The position numbers were made by a program, and so were the translations under genes. 64,000 bases of DNA from Marininema halotolerans (GTDB taxonomy: Bacteria > Bacillota > Bacilli > Thermoactinomycetales > DSM-45169): assembly GCF_900116235.1 (NCBI RefSeq), contig NZ_FPAA01000002.1, positions 393,889 to 457,888 on the forward strand, given 5' to 3'. Below the pieces are notes generated by a model. It was given only the letters and a program-made list of their open reading frames with translations. It had not been told where the DNA came from and did not search any database. Below, piece after piece: positions 46,954 to 55,724 of this stretch (position 1 is the stretch's first letter; each line of letters starts with the position of its first letter).

Positions 46954-48267
46954 TTACTGGTCTTTTCTGTTTTCTTCTACGGAGTCAAGGCCGTCTTTGA
47001 CGTCTTTATCTAGTTGATCAGATGAGTCTATGTAGTTTTTGCTTTTCTTATCTGATAATTCAACATATCTATTTGAAAAAAACGAATCTAAGGCAATTCC
47101 TCTTTTTGAATTGTAATAATCTAACTTGTTAAGATTATTATTTTTATTTATATACGTGATAGCATCTGGGAATCTATCTGACTCATTTGCCATCTTATCA
47201 ATTGTACTGTCATGTATATCTAATAGCGATCTTGTTTTGTCGGAATTTTGATCTAAATTATTTTCTATTGCATTGTTTTTATAATCTATCCACTTTTGCC
47301 ACATGTCATCATACTGCTTATTAAAGTAGTCTTGTAAATCTTCTTTGGATTGCGCTTTAAAAAACGCTCCCCCACCCGCTTCAGCCACTTCTTTTAATTG
47401 TTGTTGTTCCTTATTATTCACATCAAAGCCGATAATGTTAACCGTTGCCTTAATGTTCGCCTCTGCGAGTTTTTTTGCTTCCTTTGCTGGATTCCCTCCG
47501 CAGGTTTCTAACCCATCGCTCACGACAAATACAACATTATCCGATTGATCAATCCCTTTGCTAGCAAAAGCATCTTTTGCTTGACGGATCGCACCCGCTA
47601 AAGGAGTCCAACCCGTTGGCTTAAGGGACGATAGGGCCGTATTAAATTCAGATTTATTTATCGTACTTAACGGGTACAATGTTTCAATAGCCTTGCATGA
47701 TTTCTTTTTATCTGCTTGTCTGTTGCTCCCCTTATGTCCATAAGCGATTAATGACACCATTGCTTCTTTTGGAGCCTTGTCAGCAAATTCTTGCACCGCC
47801 TCCTTTGCAACGGTCATTTTTTGTCCTCCGCTAACTTGCGAAGACATGCTCCCACTGCTATCTAGCAGAATGGCTATATTTGTAGGTTTGCGTTCCGGTT
47901 TTTTAACATCATCGCCTGGCTTTTTCCCTGCCCGATTATATTTAGGATCTAACTCATCATAAGCTTTTTTCTCGGGACGAAAGTCTTCGCCAACTAAAGC
48001 AACGATGCGGTTAAATACCTCTTCATCGGAGGCGTTCTTCGGTATCTTGTCGAGTTCTTGCTCCACTTTGTTTTTATCGTAACCATCCCCTGCGTATTCT
48101 CCTTCTTTTCCCTTAAGGATGTCCTCAATTTTAATTGCGACTTTGCGATTTTTGGGATCACTTTTACCCGTTGGACTTGTAGATGCTTCTTTTGTGGCAT
48201 TAGCGCAACCACTCATCATCAATACAATAATAAATCCAAGTAACCAAACCTTCTGTAGATTTTTCAT
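46954..48267 (-). CDS. VWA-domain lipoprotein
   Basis: 437 aa. Lipoprotein signal ending LMMSGC (Cys21). VWA domain (about residues 125-320) with intact MIDAS: DSSGSMS, Thr in GWTPLAG, and Asp in VVSDGLETC. The C-terminal part is charged and helical (QYDDMWQKWIDYKNNAIENNLD). YfbK/TerF-type VWA lipoproteins bind partners via metal on the outer membrane face; partner unknown. SD TAGGAGG. Surrounded by unrelated element genes, so likely cargo. Confidence 0.88.
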   Translation of the reverse strand: MKNLQKVWLLGFIIVLMMSGCANATKEASTSPTGKSDPKNRKVAIKIEDILKGKEGEYAGDGYDKNKVEQELDKIPKNASDEEVFNRIVALVGEDFRPEKKAYDELDPKYNRAGKKPGDDVKKPERKPTNIAILLDSSGSMSSQVSGGQKMTVAKEAVQEFADKAPKEAMVSLIAYGHKGSNRQADKKKSCKAIETLYPLSTINKSEFNTALSSLKPTGWTPLAGAIRQAKDAFASKGIDQSDNVVFVVSDGLETCGGNPAKEAKKLAEANIKATVNIIGFDVNNKEQQQLKEVAEAGGGAFFKAQSKEDLQDYFNKQYDDMWQKWIDYKNNAIENNLDQNSDKTRSLLDIHDSTIDKMANESDRFPDAITYINKNNNLNKLDYYNSKRGIALDSFFSNRYVELSDKKSKNYIDSSDQLDKDVKDGLDSVEENRKDQ

Positions 48268-48488
48268 AGAGTTAATTTCCTCCTATAACATATGAAGCGC
48301 TCAAATCTGACCTGCTATAGCATATACGTACCAATTCTATAATGGTTTCAAATATCGCATCAGCTGAGGATTTCGTCTCCATTCATTACTCACACGATCA
48401 TTACTACAGATACGATAAAAATTAAAGGAAACTTCAATGTCACTGCTCTTCTAACTGCTAAGTAAAAGCGTAAAGCTTCATTTACAAG

Positions 48489-50996
48489 CTATCCCTTAGC
48501 ACTTTTTCGTTTCTTATATCCTTTTGGAAGGTCTTTCGAATTGCTACATACTTCAAATCGGTAGTTATTACAACCTAAAAATTCGCCTCTTGGCCCTTTC
48601 CGAACAACCATAAAATCACCACATGAATCACAGAGTATCGGGTTATCAATTAGCTCTGAATTGTGGGCTTTATAATCACACCCACCAGAAAAGTTAGTAC
48701 AGAATATAAAATTAGTTTTTTCTTTTCGAGTTAGATATCCTGATTTACATCTCGGGCAATTAGGATTGTTTAAGACACTTTTCCCTTTTGTGACGGATTG
48801 ATAAGGAATCTTATACTCATTGATTAACTCTCGCACAAAGGCAGACATTCTCTCTTCTTGCGTCAGGATATAACAATCATTTTTGGTTCGGGTAAGTGCT
48901 ACATAAAAGAGCCGTCTCTCTTCACCGTATAAGTAATCATCGCTATCAGTGAGTACCCATGACTGTATGGGGTCGTCCACCATTTTATTAGGAAATCCAT
49001 TTATTTTATTGTCAGCATTAATCAAAATAACGTGACTTGCTTCAAGTCCTTTGGAACGGTGAGCAGTCAGAAAAAATAGTTTCACATCATGGTATTTGTT
49101 ATATACCACAGTAAAAAAATTCGCCTTCCGATCATACTTCTTTTTAAAATCAGCGGAGTCAATTACTTTATCTAAATCAGACTTATTTCTCCCCAGTAAC
49201 ATGATTTCCGCATCTTCACCATAATTAGTTACGATTTGATCAATGGCATCCACCAAGGCTTTCTGAATATTGTTATCAAATCCAATAATTTTAATTGGGC
49301 TCTCTTCTACTACTTGTTTAGATGAAGTGAGGTTCTTTATTAACTGGCTAGGATTTTGCATAACAAAGTTACCAGCTACATCGATTAATTCTTGAGAGTT
49401 CCTGTATGTTTTCTCAATTCTCATGAGTTCGTGATTCCCGAAGAATTTCCCAAACTCCGTAAATAACTGTACATCACTGCCGGCAAATCTATAAATCGAT
49501 TGCCAGTCATCTCCCACACACACCACTTTAGCACTGGTTTGTTCCTGTATGGCTTGAACTAGATTAAAACGACTTTGGGATATATCCTGGTATTCATCAA
49601 TCATGATGTATTTGTAGTCCCGTGTCACTTCGCCAGATTGTATAATTTCAGTTGCTTGATTGATCATATCATTGAAGTCGATTTCTTTTTTGCCAGATAA
49701 TTTATCTTCATAGTGCATATAAATGGGTTTAATGAAATTAAAAAATATGTCCGTTCTGTCTCGAATAAAGGCGTTATTCTCTTCCTTTTTATTCTTCTCT
49801 ATAAAATCATAAAGAGTATTTTCTGTGTATCCATTTGATTTAAACAATCCAATAAAAGTAGATATTAATTTAATAAAATCTCCAAAATGCTTTTCTTTCT
49901 GGTCTTGATTGAAAATAATAGAAAAAATCTCTTGGTAATCAATCTCATACATCTTTATACCATTACTTTCTAGTTCTTCACGTAGTTTTGTAAATAATAT
50001 CCCCTTTTTGTTGTAATAAGAGTAGGTTTCAATCATTTTTGTACCGTGCTCTTTATGCAAATTACGTTTCCATTTAACACCATCAAGATATTTTTGTGCT
50101 TCTCCGCCACTTAACCAAGGAACACGACCATCTTCTGATAATCCGAAGTGTTCAAGATAAATATCATACTCTGGCAAATAAAAGTCAGGCTTATATTGTC
50201 TAAATCGCGCATCTTCTGTCTTATGCTTATAATTCTCTTCATAAACATATTCCACACTGTTTAGGAACAAGAAATTAGCTATCATAACCTCTTCTATACT
50301 TTTTACTTTCTCTTTTTTTAATGTTTTCAATTCTTTCTTACGTGTATCACTTGCATTATCTATAAATACCTTTTTATTTACCTTCTCCTTCAAGGGCACA
50401 AACTCTAAGTTTTTACAGTGTTCATGGTACTCCCCTAAAGTTTTAAAATCACTATAGTCCCTAGGTATGTTTATGTAATAACTAAAAAACTTGATAATAC
50501 GTTCAACTTGTTTTTTATCCTGATACAACTCTTTTTCAATATAGTGCTCTACTGCATTTGACAAAGCATTTTCTTCCGCAATACTGGGTCGATTACCTCT
50601 ATACTCTTTGATAATCTCTAAACCTAGTTTATGAAAGGTGCTAGATTGTACATTTACATTAAGCTTCTTAACAATGCGATCCGTCATCTCTTCCGCCGCT
50701 TTTCTCGTATATGAGATAAGCAGGATTTTTTCTGGTGCAATCTTCTTTTTATCAACTAGATATTTTACCTTCCCCGATATCGTTAGTGTCTTACCGCTTC
50801 CCGCCCCAGCAAGCACTAAATTACTATCCTCATCCGTGACTACAGCAATTCGCTGTTGTGCGTCTAGTGATTTTCCATCTATGTCATCAAATAAGCTCCT
50901 ATTTTCTTCGAGTTCACGATCTATGTATTCCTTGTTCCAGTTGGATATTTTATCGCTGAGTTTCGAGAATACCTGGAGAAACTCACTGACTCGCAC
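48489..50996 (-). CDS. UvrD/HelIV-like superfamily 1 helicase with C-terminal zinc fingers
   Basis: 835 codons. Walker A GAGSGKT near residue 65, TRKAAEEM, DE-box IMIDEYQDIS, QAIQEQTSAKVVCVGDDWQSIYRF, and motif VI LFYVALTRTKN. Two topoisomerase-type zinc modules lie at the end (CPRCKSGYL..., CDSCGDFMVVRKGPRGEFLGC). The GTG start at 50996 has no proper SD and lies inside the preceding reading frame; 76 nt overlap with 50921-51529 suggests the two were one gene of about 1010 aa split by a frameshift. DNA repair or anti-element roles are possible; unproven. Confidence 0.88.
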   Translation of the reverse strand: MRVSEFLQVFSKLSDKISNWNKEYIDRELEENRSLFDDIDGKSLDAQQRIAVVTDEDSNLVLAGAGSGKTLTISGKVKYLVDKKKIAPEKILLISYTRKAAEEMTDRIVKKLNVNVQSSTFHKLGLEIIKEYRGNRPSIAEENALSNAVEHYIEKELYQDKKQVERIIKFFSYYINIPRDYSDFKTLGEYHEHCKNLEFVPLKEKVNKKVFIDNASDTRKKELKTLKKEKVKSIEEVMIANFLFLNSVEYVYEENYKHKTEDARFRQYKPDFYLPEYDIYLEHFGLSEDGRVPWLSGGEAQKYLDGVKWKRNLHKEHGTKMIETYSYYNKKGILFTKLREELESNGIKMYEIDYQEIFSIIFNQDQKEKHFGDFIKLISTFIGLFKSNGYTENTLYDFIEKNKKEENNAFIRDRTDIFFNFIKPIYMHYEDKLSGKKEIDFNDMINQATEIIQSGEVTRDYKYIMIDEYQDISQSRFNLVQAIQEQTSAKVVCVGDDWQSIYRFAGSDVQLFTEFGKFFGNHELMRIEKTYRNSQELIDVAGNFVMQNPSQLIKNLTSSKQVVEESPIKIIGFDNNIQKALVDAIDQIVTNYGEDAEIMLLGRNKSDLDKVIDSADFKKKYDRKANFFTVVYNKYHDVKLFFLTAHRSKGLEASHVILINADNKINGFPNKMVDDPIQSWVLTDSDDYLYGEERRLFYVALTRTKNDCYILTQEERMSAFVRELINEYKIPYQSVTKGKSVLNNPNCPRCKSGYLTRKEKTNFIFCTNFSGGCDYKAHNSELIDNPILCDSCGDFMVVRKGPRGEFLGCNNYRFEVCSNSKDLPKGYKKRKSAKG

Positions 50997-51529
50997 ATCC
51001 TTCGATTTCTTTCCGTCATTAAATAGGAGTAGGCTTCTAAATAGTTTGCCTCAAATCGTTTCTTCATGGAGGCAGTAAAGTAATCTTGTTTTGCGATGGA
51101 TACATCCTCTATAAAATGACCTACTCTATCCATATATTTTTTATTCTCACGGTTGACCCGTTCTTTTTCTTCCCCAAGTAAGTGTAATTTCGAGTTGAAG
51201 CTATCATTTAGCTCTGTATATTTTTTTAATATCTCATGGTACTGTTTTGTTTCCTGAATCCATTCCTTTTCTTTCTCATAATAAGATAAGGTTTTAAGAT
51301 CTATCGCAAATGGATTCCCTTTTCTTAAATATTCATTTTGATCTAACTGCTTTTGTTCCATTTGTTTATACTCTTCATCTGTAATGATGTCGCGATATTT
51401 AGGTAAGTCTTTAATTAGTAAGTCCAACGTCTTATGCTTCACCTTCAAACTTACCAAGTGGAGATTAGCCTTCGTAGAGATTGTTTTCAATCGATATTTC
51501 TTATATAAACCCACTAAAAAAGATATCAC
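50921..51529 (-). CDS. Coiled-coil protein; probable N-terminal part of the helicase
   Basis: 202 codons, predominantly charged helix (WIQETKQYHEILKKYTELND, LHLLGEEKERVNRENKKY). The homologous sense seems to end near residue 175 (EAYSYLM), after which the frame reads a Ser/Arg-rich tail, while another frame at the same place reads LLLFNDGKKSKDV into the helicase. GTG start with GAGGTGA upstream. A frameshift (mutation, sequencing error or programmed) near 51020-51035 would join them. Confidence 0.6.
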   Translation of the reverse strand: MISFLVGLYKKYRLKTISTKANLHLVSLKVKHKTLDLLIKDLPKYRDIITDEEYKQMEQKQLDQNEYLRKGNPFAIDLKTLSYYEKEKEWIQETKQYHEILKKYTELNDSFNSKLHLLGEEKERVNRENKKYMDRVGHFIEDVSIAKQDYFTASMKKRFEANYLEAYSYLMTERNRRMCESVSFSRYSRNSAIKYPTGTRNT

Positions 51530-51654
51530 TTATTTCACCTCACCATAAATTTATGACAATGCAATCCCCTCTTCTTAATACTACATTTTATTATTATATA
51601 AATCCAGAAATTCCACTGCAATTAACAGAGCCGTCGCTATCACAGGACGACTTT

Positions 51655-51885
51655 CTATTCTTGTTCTACTTTCTCCACTATCAGTAATTCCTCTAGGTCG
51701 CAGTCGTAGCGACTTATTAACTTTTCCAAGATGTCTCGGGAATACTTTGTACTCTCATTACTTGCAAATCGCCGAACAGATTCCCAACTTTTCGCCATTC
51801 CAATTTCTTCGGCAATTTGACGAATAGAAAGACCTCTTCTATCAGCAAATTCCTTCAACCCTGATCGAATTTTTACTTTTTGCAT
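51655..51885 (-). CDS. XRE-family repressor
   Basis: 76 aa from the ATG at 51885, which has AGGAGGTG upstream. A single HTH domain: IRSGLKEFADRRGLSIRQIAEEIG, then WESVRRFASNES as recognition helix and C-terminal acidic helix. Sits beside the four operator copies and a promoter that reads into it, so it very likely regulates itself and the divergent LPD29 gene. Confidence 0.85.
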   Translation of the reverse strand: MQKVKIRSGLKEFADRRGLSIRQIAEEIGMAKSWESVRRFASNESTKYSRDILEKLISRYDCDLEELLIVEKVEQE

Positions 51886-51913
51886 AACCACCCACACCTC
51901 CTCCTTTCCCCTC

Positions 51914-51942
51914 ATTGTAATCAGGCTAAAATAAATAGTCAA
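51914..51942 (-). promoter_or_regulatory. Promoter of the XRE gene
   Basis: TTGACT (51937-51942), 17-nt spacer, TACAAT (51914-51919). The operator copy at 51924-51941 covers the spacer and -35. Confidence 0.75.
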
Positions 51943-52023
51943 TGACCAAATAAATTAGTCAAAACCACTTGACGGCTAATATAATTAGTCATATAATGAT
52001 GGTGAGGCTAATAATTTTAGTCA
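51924..52023. repeat. Four 18-bp operator repeats
   Basis: Copies at 51924-51941, 51944-51961, 51974-51991 and 52006-52023, all close to GGCTAATATAATTAGTCA and each roughly palindromic (GGCTAA / TTAGTCA). The first covers the minus-strand promoter, the third fills the spacer of the plus-strand promoter. Presumed binding sites of the adjacent XRE protein. Confidence 0.8.
51969..51997 (+). promoter_or_regulatory. Promoter of the LPD29 gene
   Basis: TTGACG (51969-51974), 17-nt spacer that is almost exactly one operator, TATAAT (51992-51997). Repression by the XRE protein would block RNA polymerase directly. Confidence 0.8.
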
Positions 52024-52089
52024 TTATTCCAGGGAAGCCACGCCATGACATGCGCGGGCCAAGGATAAAACCACTAGGAGGCTGATTAT

Positions 52090-52749
52090 ATAGGCGCAAA
52101 AGAAGTAGCAAAGCAGTTGCGGAAGGTATTGAAAGACAAATTTCCTGGTGCTAAGTTCTCGGTAAGATCGGAGTACTTTAGTATGGGAAGTAGCGTTCGA
52201 ATTAGTTGGACGGATTTTCCCACTGTAGGTGCAGTCGAAAAAGTGATACATCCTTTTAGAGAGGTACGAAGGGATGAATGGGGTGAAATTTTGAGTGGTG
52301 GAAACTTGTACATTTCCGCAGAAAATGAATGGACGAGGGAAACCAGAGCAGAGATAGAAGCGGCGATGCCAGAGAACTTTGAAAGAGGGAGCTGGGATTA
52401 CGGAAAATGGTTTCATAAAACAGTCGCCCAGATATATGAAGAACGGAAACACATAAAAGAAGAGGCTTCGTCCAAGAAACAATGGTCAATGAAAAACCCA
52501 GAGAATCCAGCTACCTACCGTCAGCGAATGGCTTTACACCGGATGACTGGTTGTAATACCACCGAGTGGGCATTGACAAAGGCACAAGCAAGCGAGCTAA
52601 TTGGGAAACATAAATCCGGTCAAGATATCACTGAGGAGTTAAAAGAGTTGGGGCTAATTACTCCGCCTCAAACAGGAAACGACCCATCGGGTGCCACCGA
52701 TGAGCCGCAAAAAGATACAGCGCACACAAAGTATACCACACAACAGTGA
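52090..52749 (+). CDS. LPD29-domain protein with non-standard start
   Basis: 219 aa if read from ATA at 52090. SD AGGAGG (52076-52081) is exactly 8 nt before that ATA and before no usual start codon; the next in-frame start is TTG at 52117 without SD, which would remove part of the conserved YIGAKEVAKQLRKVLKDKFP. The domain (KFSVRSEYFSMGSSVRISWTDFP) matches large polyvalent protein-associated domain 29, found on mobile elements, function unknown. The C-terminal third is Lys/Thr-rich. An ATG to ATA change may have weakened it. Driven by an XRE-controlled promoter. Confidence 0.7.
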   Translation: MGAKEVAKQLRKVLKDKFPGAKFSVRSEYFSMGSSVRISWTDFPTVGAVEKVIHPFREVRRDEWGEILSGGNLYISAENEWTRETRAEIEAAMPENFERGSWDYGKWFHKTVAQIYEERKHIKEEASSKKQWSMKNPENPATYRQRMALHRMTGCNTTEWALTKAQASELIGKHKSGQDITEELKELGLITPPQTGNDPSGATDEPQKDTAHTKYTTQQ

Positions 52750-52764
52750 TATAAACCCACTAAT

Positions 52765-52788
52765 AAACAGCCCGTGAGGGCTGTTTTT
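52765..52788 (+). terminator. Terminator after the LPD29 gene
   Basis: AAACAGCCC / GGGCTGTTT with a 4-nt loop, Ts following. Confidence 0.85.
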
Positions 52789-52975
52789 CATACATCAAGC
52801 AAGTTCAGCGCCTTCCGCGCCCAATTACGATCAGAGTCCTTTTCCTTCTCGGTTAAATCCGAATATGGTGTTTCGATCTGTCTGCGCCATCTTGCGATGT
52901 TTTGCGGTGTAAGATTATCCAGCGCGCCCATTGTTCGTGTTCTAATTCTGCTAATTTTTCTAGTTTATCGTTCAT
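52788..52975 (-). pseudogene. Small RyR-like/phage-type protein, frameshifted
   Basis: Starts at the ATG at 52975 with AAGGAG 5 nt upstream: MNDKLEKLAELEHEQWARW, then loses sense. Another frame continues ARWRRQIETPYSDLTEKEKDSDR to a TGA at 52788. The ELEHEQWxxW...PYxxLxExEKxSDR pattern is that of small phage/element proteins with a RyR-like domain. One frameshift near 52915 splits it. Confidence 0.65.
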
Positions 52976-53018
52976 AGTTACTCCTTATTTAGCCCATACA
53001 AATATCCCACATAAGTAA

Positions 53019-53051
53019 AAGAGCCGCTCATTCAACACAGTAGCGACTCTT
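53019..53051 (-). terminator. Terminator after the DUF3238-like gene
   Basis: AAGAGCCGCT / AGCGACTCTT, 13-nt loop, T-run on the minus strand. Confidence 0.75.
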
Positions 53052-53077
53052 AATAGTTAATTTTATTTGTTAATTAA

Positions 53078-55216
53078 TTAATCATAGAAATATACTTTTG
53101 CTTTATCATTTTTTCCCTCTATTTTTTTTATAAACAATTCCGCTTTTTTATTTTTACCATCTACAAACTTATCAATATTATCCCATGTACACTCTTGCGG
53201 ATTACCATCAATTTTGCAATTTCCTATAAAATCAGAAGGATTACCTTCTTCGTCCTTTTCGTAAAGTGCATAAGTACCGGAGGTTATATTGGAAGGGGAT
53301 AACCATAATTTCACTTTAAAACTTCCACCTGTAGAATATACACGTTTACTTTCTGATGAAAAATCCAAATCCTCCCCTATCTTTGTCCAGCTCCTACTGT
53401 AGAAATTGACTTTATCTGTTCTTTTATCATCGGATTTCTTTTTTAAAAACAACTCTGCCTTTTTGTTACTTCCATCTATATACTTACTAACATTATTCCA
53501 TACGCACTCACTAAGCACACCTTTCACTTTACACGATCCAATAAAATCTGACGGATTACCCTCTTCGTCTTTTTCATATAGCTCATAAGTTGATTCTATA
53601 TCTCCGTTGTAACTCCAGAATTTCACTTTAAAATCATCACCGGTGAAATCAACCGTATTAGTCACATTTGAAAAGCGTTCACCTATATTATCATCTCCAA
53701 TATTTTTCCATTGTGAGTTTTCTATTTCTTCATCATCTCTATATTGAGTATCCCCAGTAGCTTCCCAATCTACAACGCTAACTTGCCACTCTGTTCTTGG
53801 CCATAATGCCCATAAATAATTAAACCCTTGATGTTCCTGCTGGTGGATAGGATACGAAAATTCAGATGCATCAATTCCCATATAAAATTCGTGAGAGGGC
53901 GCTTGATCATGAACACCATAGTATTCACCATCTCCATTTTTATGGACTTTAGCATAGTAAAATGCATCAATATCAGGAGCTAATACTAAAGGATTACTAG
54001 ATGCTAAGAACATTTTAAAAGAAGCCCAATCATCTCCGAAACTTTCATCTTCAATTTTCATATCGGATTCAGGTGCTTTACCTCTAGCAACTTCCTTACC
54101 ATCTTTATATCCTATAGTCTCACCAGTCTCTGGAATATGTTTTATTTTTTTAACAATCTCACCAGTTTCATTATCCCAATTAAAATATGCAGTTGACCTG
54201 GTTCTAAATTTTGTTGATGTCCAAGGATCAAATGTCCTACCATCACCATGAAAACTATCATAACCTTGAGAACCAAGAAAATCTGCGCAATAATAGGGAA
54301 TATCAACTCCATCAATTCCCATAATAGTACAATATGGATTAGGAGCGCTTTCTAAAGGTATGAATGTTGTATACTGTAGTATATATCCAGGACGCCATTC
54401 AATATCAGGACTCCTATTAATTTTGCTTTTACTATTTTTTACTTTGTTTTTATTGTTTGAATTATCGCGATTGATAATTATTCCAAGTTCTTTTCTTTCA
54501 TGCTTTAATTCTTTTTTCTCTGTAGAGCTAACAGATTCGCCAATTGACTTTAATTTTTTGTTTTTTTCTTCCACAACATTATGTGGAATATTTTTATATC
54601 CAACTATATTGTAACGATCTATTTTTGTATAGCTTATGTCTTTATCAACAAAATTGTTTCCTGTCACTTCTGCAATAAGCTTATTATTTTTATAAACTTT
54701 ATACTTCTCTTTATCATTAGGTAAATTATACCAACTCAATATGGTTGATTTATTTTGAATGATACTATTTATATATGCGTTATCCATATGATAATTTAAG
54801 CTATTTATTTTTTTGTTTTTATCTAATTTACTCTTTATATATGTTTTGTTTTTTGTCATTAATTTATTTGATTTTAGCGTTTTAGTGCTTATTTTAGCAT
54901 AATTTATCAATTTCCCATTATTATCATATGCTTTTAATATAAATTTATATATATGATCTTCTTCCAATTTATCAATTAATACATTATTTTCCTTACCGGA
55001 CCAGTATTCTTTAATTTTATTATTGTCTACAACTAAGTCTAATTTATAATTATCACCTATATTCTCCCATTTTATTTTTATGTTGTAAACATTTGGATTA
55101 ATAGAAATATTCCTAAATTCATTTTCGCTATTATTTCCATAAACGACTGGTTCATTAGTTGTCAAACAAAATGAAAATAAAAAGATAACTAACATTATTT
55201 TCTTGATAATAATCAC
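53078..55216 (-). CDS. Secreted DUF3238-like protein with duplicated C-terminal module
   Basis: 712 aa, very AT-rich (Asn/Lys/Ile-rich). Signal peptide (IMLVIFLFSFCL), a fibronectin-III-like stretch (about 40-115), a charged middle region, then a block FIPLESAPNPYC...FHGDGRTFDPWTSTKFRTRSTAYF like DUF3238 of Bacillus secreted proteins, and two copies of an about 80-residue beta module (about 545-630 and 632-712; shared YEKDEEGNPSDFIGxCK). Start uncertain: GTG at 55216, no ideal SD. Function unknown; possibly surface or toxin-related cargo. Confidence 0.75.
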   Translation of the reverse strand: MIIIKKIMLVIFLFSFCLTTNEPVVYGNNSENEFRNISINPNVYNIKIKWENIGDNYKLDLVVDNNKIKEYWSGKENNVLIDKLEEDHIYKFILKAYDNNGKLINYAKISTKTLKSNKLMTKNKTYIKSKLDKNKKINSLNYHMDNAYINSIIQNKSTILSWYNLPNDKEKYKVYKNNKLIAEVTGNNFVDKDISYTKIDRYNIVGYKNIPHNVVEEKNKKLKSIGESVSSTEKKELKHERKELGIIINRDNSNNKNKVKNSKSKINRSPDIEWRPGYILQYTTFIPLESAPNPYCTIMGIDGVDIPYYCADFLGSQGYDSFHGDGRTFDPWTSTKFRTRSTAYFNWDNETGEIVKKIKHIPETGETIGYKDGKEVARGKAPESDMKIEDESFGDDWASFKMFLASSNPLVLAPDIDAFYYAKVHKNGDGEYYGVHDQAPSHEFYMGIDASEFSYPIHQQEHQGFNYLWALWPRTEWQVSVVDWEATGDTQYRDDEEIENSQWKNIGDDNIGERFSNVTNTVDFTGDDFKVKFWSYNGDIESTYELYEKDEEGNPSDFIGSCKVKGVLSECVWNNVSKYIDGSNKKAELFLKKKSDDKRTDKVNFYSRSWTKIGEDLDFSSESKRVYSTGGSFKVKLWLSPSNITSGTYALYEKDEEGNPSDFIGNCKIDGNPQECTWDNIDKFVDGKNKKAELFIKKIEGKNDKAKVYFYD

Positions 55217-55349
55217 CTCATTATTAATATTTTCAAATCTTATTAGTTATGGTACACTAATCCTATATTAGTGTAAAGCTTTATTAATCTTCTACATTCT
55301 TTGGTGGTTGATATTATCGTAATAACATTTTAAAAGGGGTTGTATTGAT

Positions 55350-55724
55350 TTGAATATAATAGCGAGAAAGTTTATATCCAGTGTTGTCTGTTCTCTATTG
55401 TTTTTTTTATTATTTAATAATAATGGTAATTTTTTGATTTTATTTTATTTTTATTTAGTTTTGCCGTTGTCATTAATATATGGTGGAAGTATCTCTTATT
55501 TTGCTGAAAAATTAACAAATAATAATCCGTTATATACTTTTTGTTTATGTTGGCTGGGGGCACTTGCAACCCCACTTTTTTTACTTATATTATCTGGTAA
55601 GATAAAAGTATTATTTATTATTGGTATTTATGGAGGCTATTCTATTTACCTAACATCTCTTATATTTTCTTTTGTATATTGGTTAGTAGATCGTTTATTA
55701 TTTCTCTACAGACCGGATAAATAA
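55350..55724 (+). CDS. Small hydrophobic membrane protein
   Basis: 124 aa with four predicted TM helices; very AT-rich like its divergent neighbour. TTG start with AAGGGG upstream. No family recognised. Shared composition and divergent layout with the DUF3238-like gene suggest the two arrived together. Confidence 0.6.
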   Translation: MNIIARKFISSVVCSLLFFLLFNNNGNFLILFYFYLVLPLSLIYGGSISYFAEKLTNNNPLYTFCLCWLGALATPLFLLILSGKIKVLFIIGIYGGYSIYLTSLIFSFVYWLVDRLLFLYRPDK

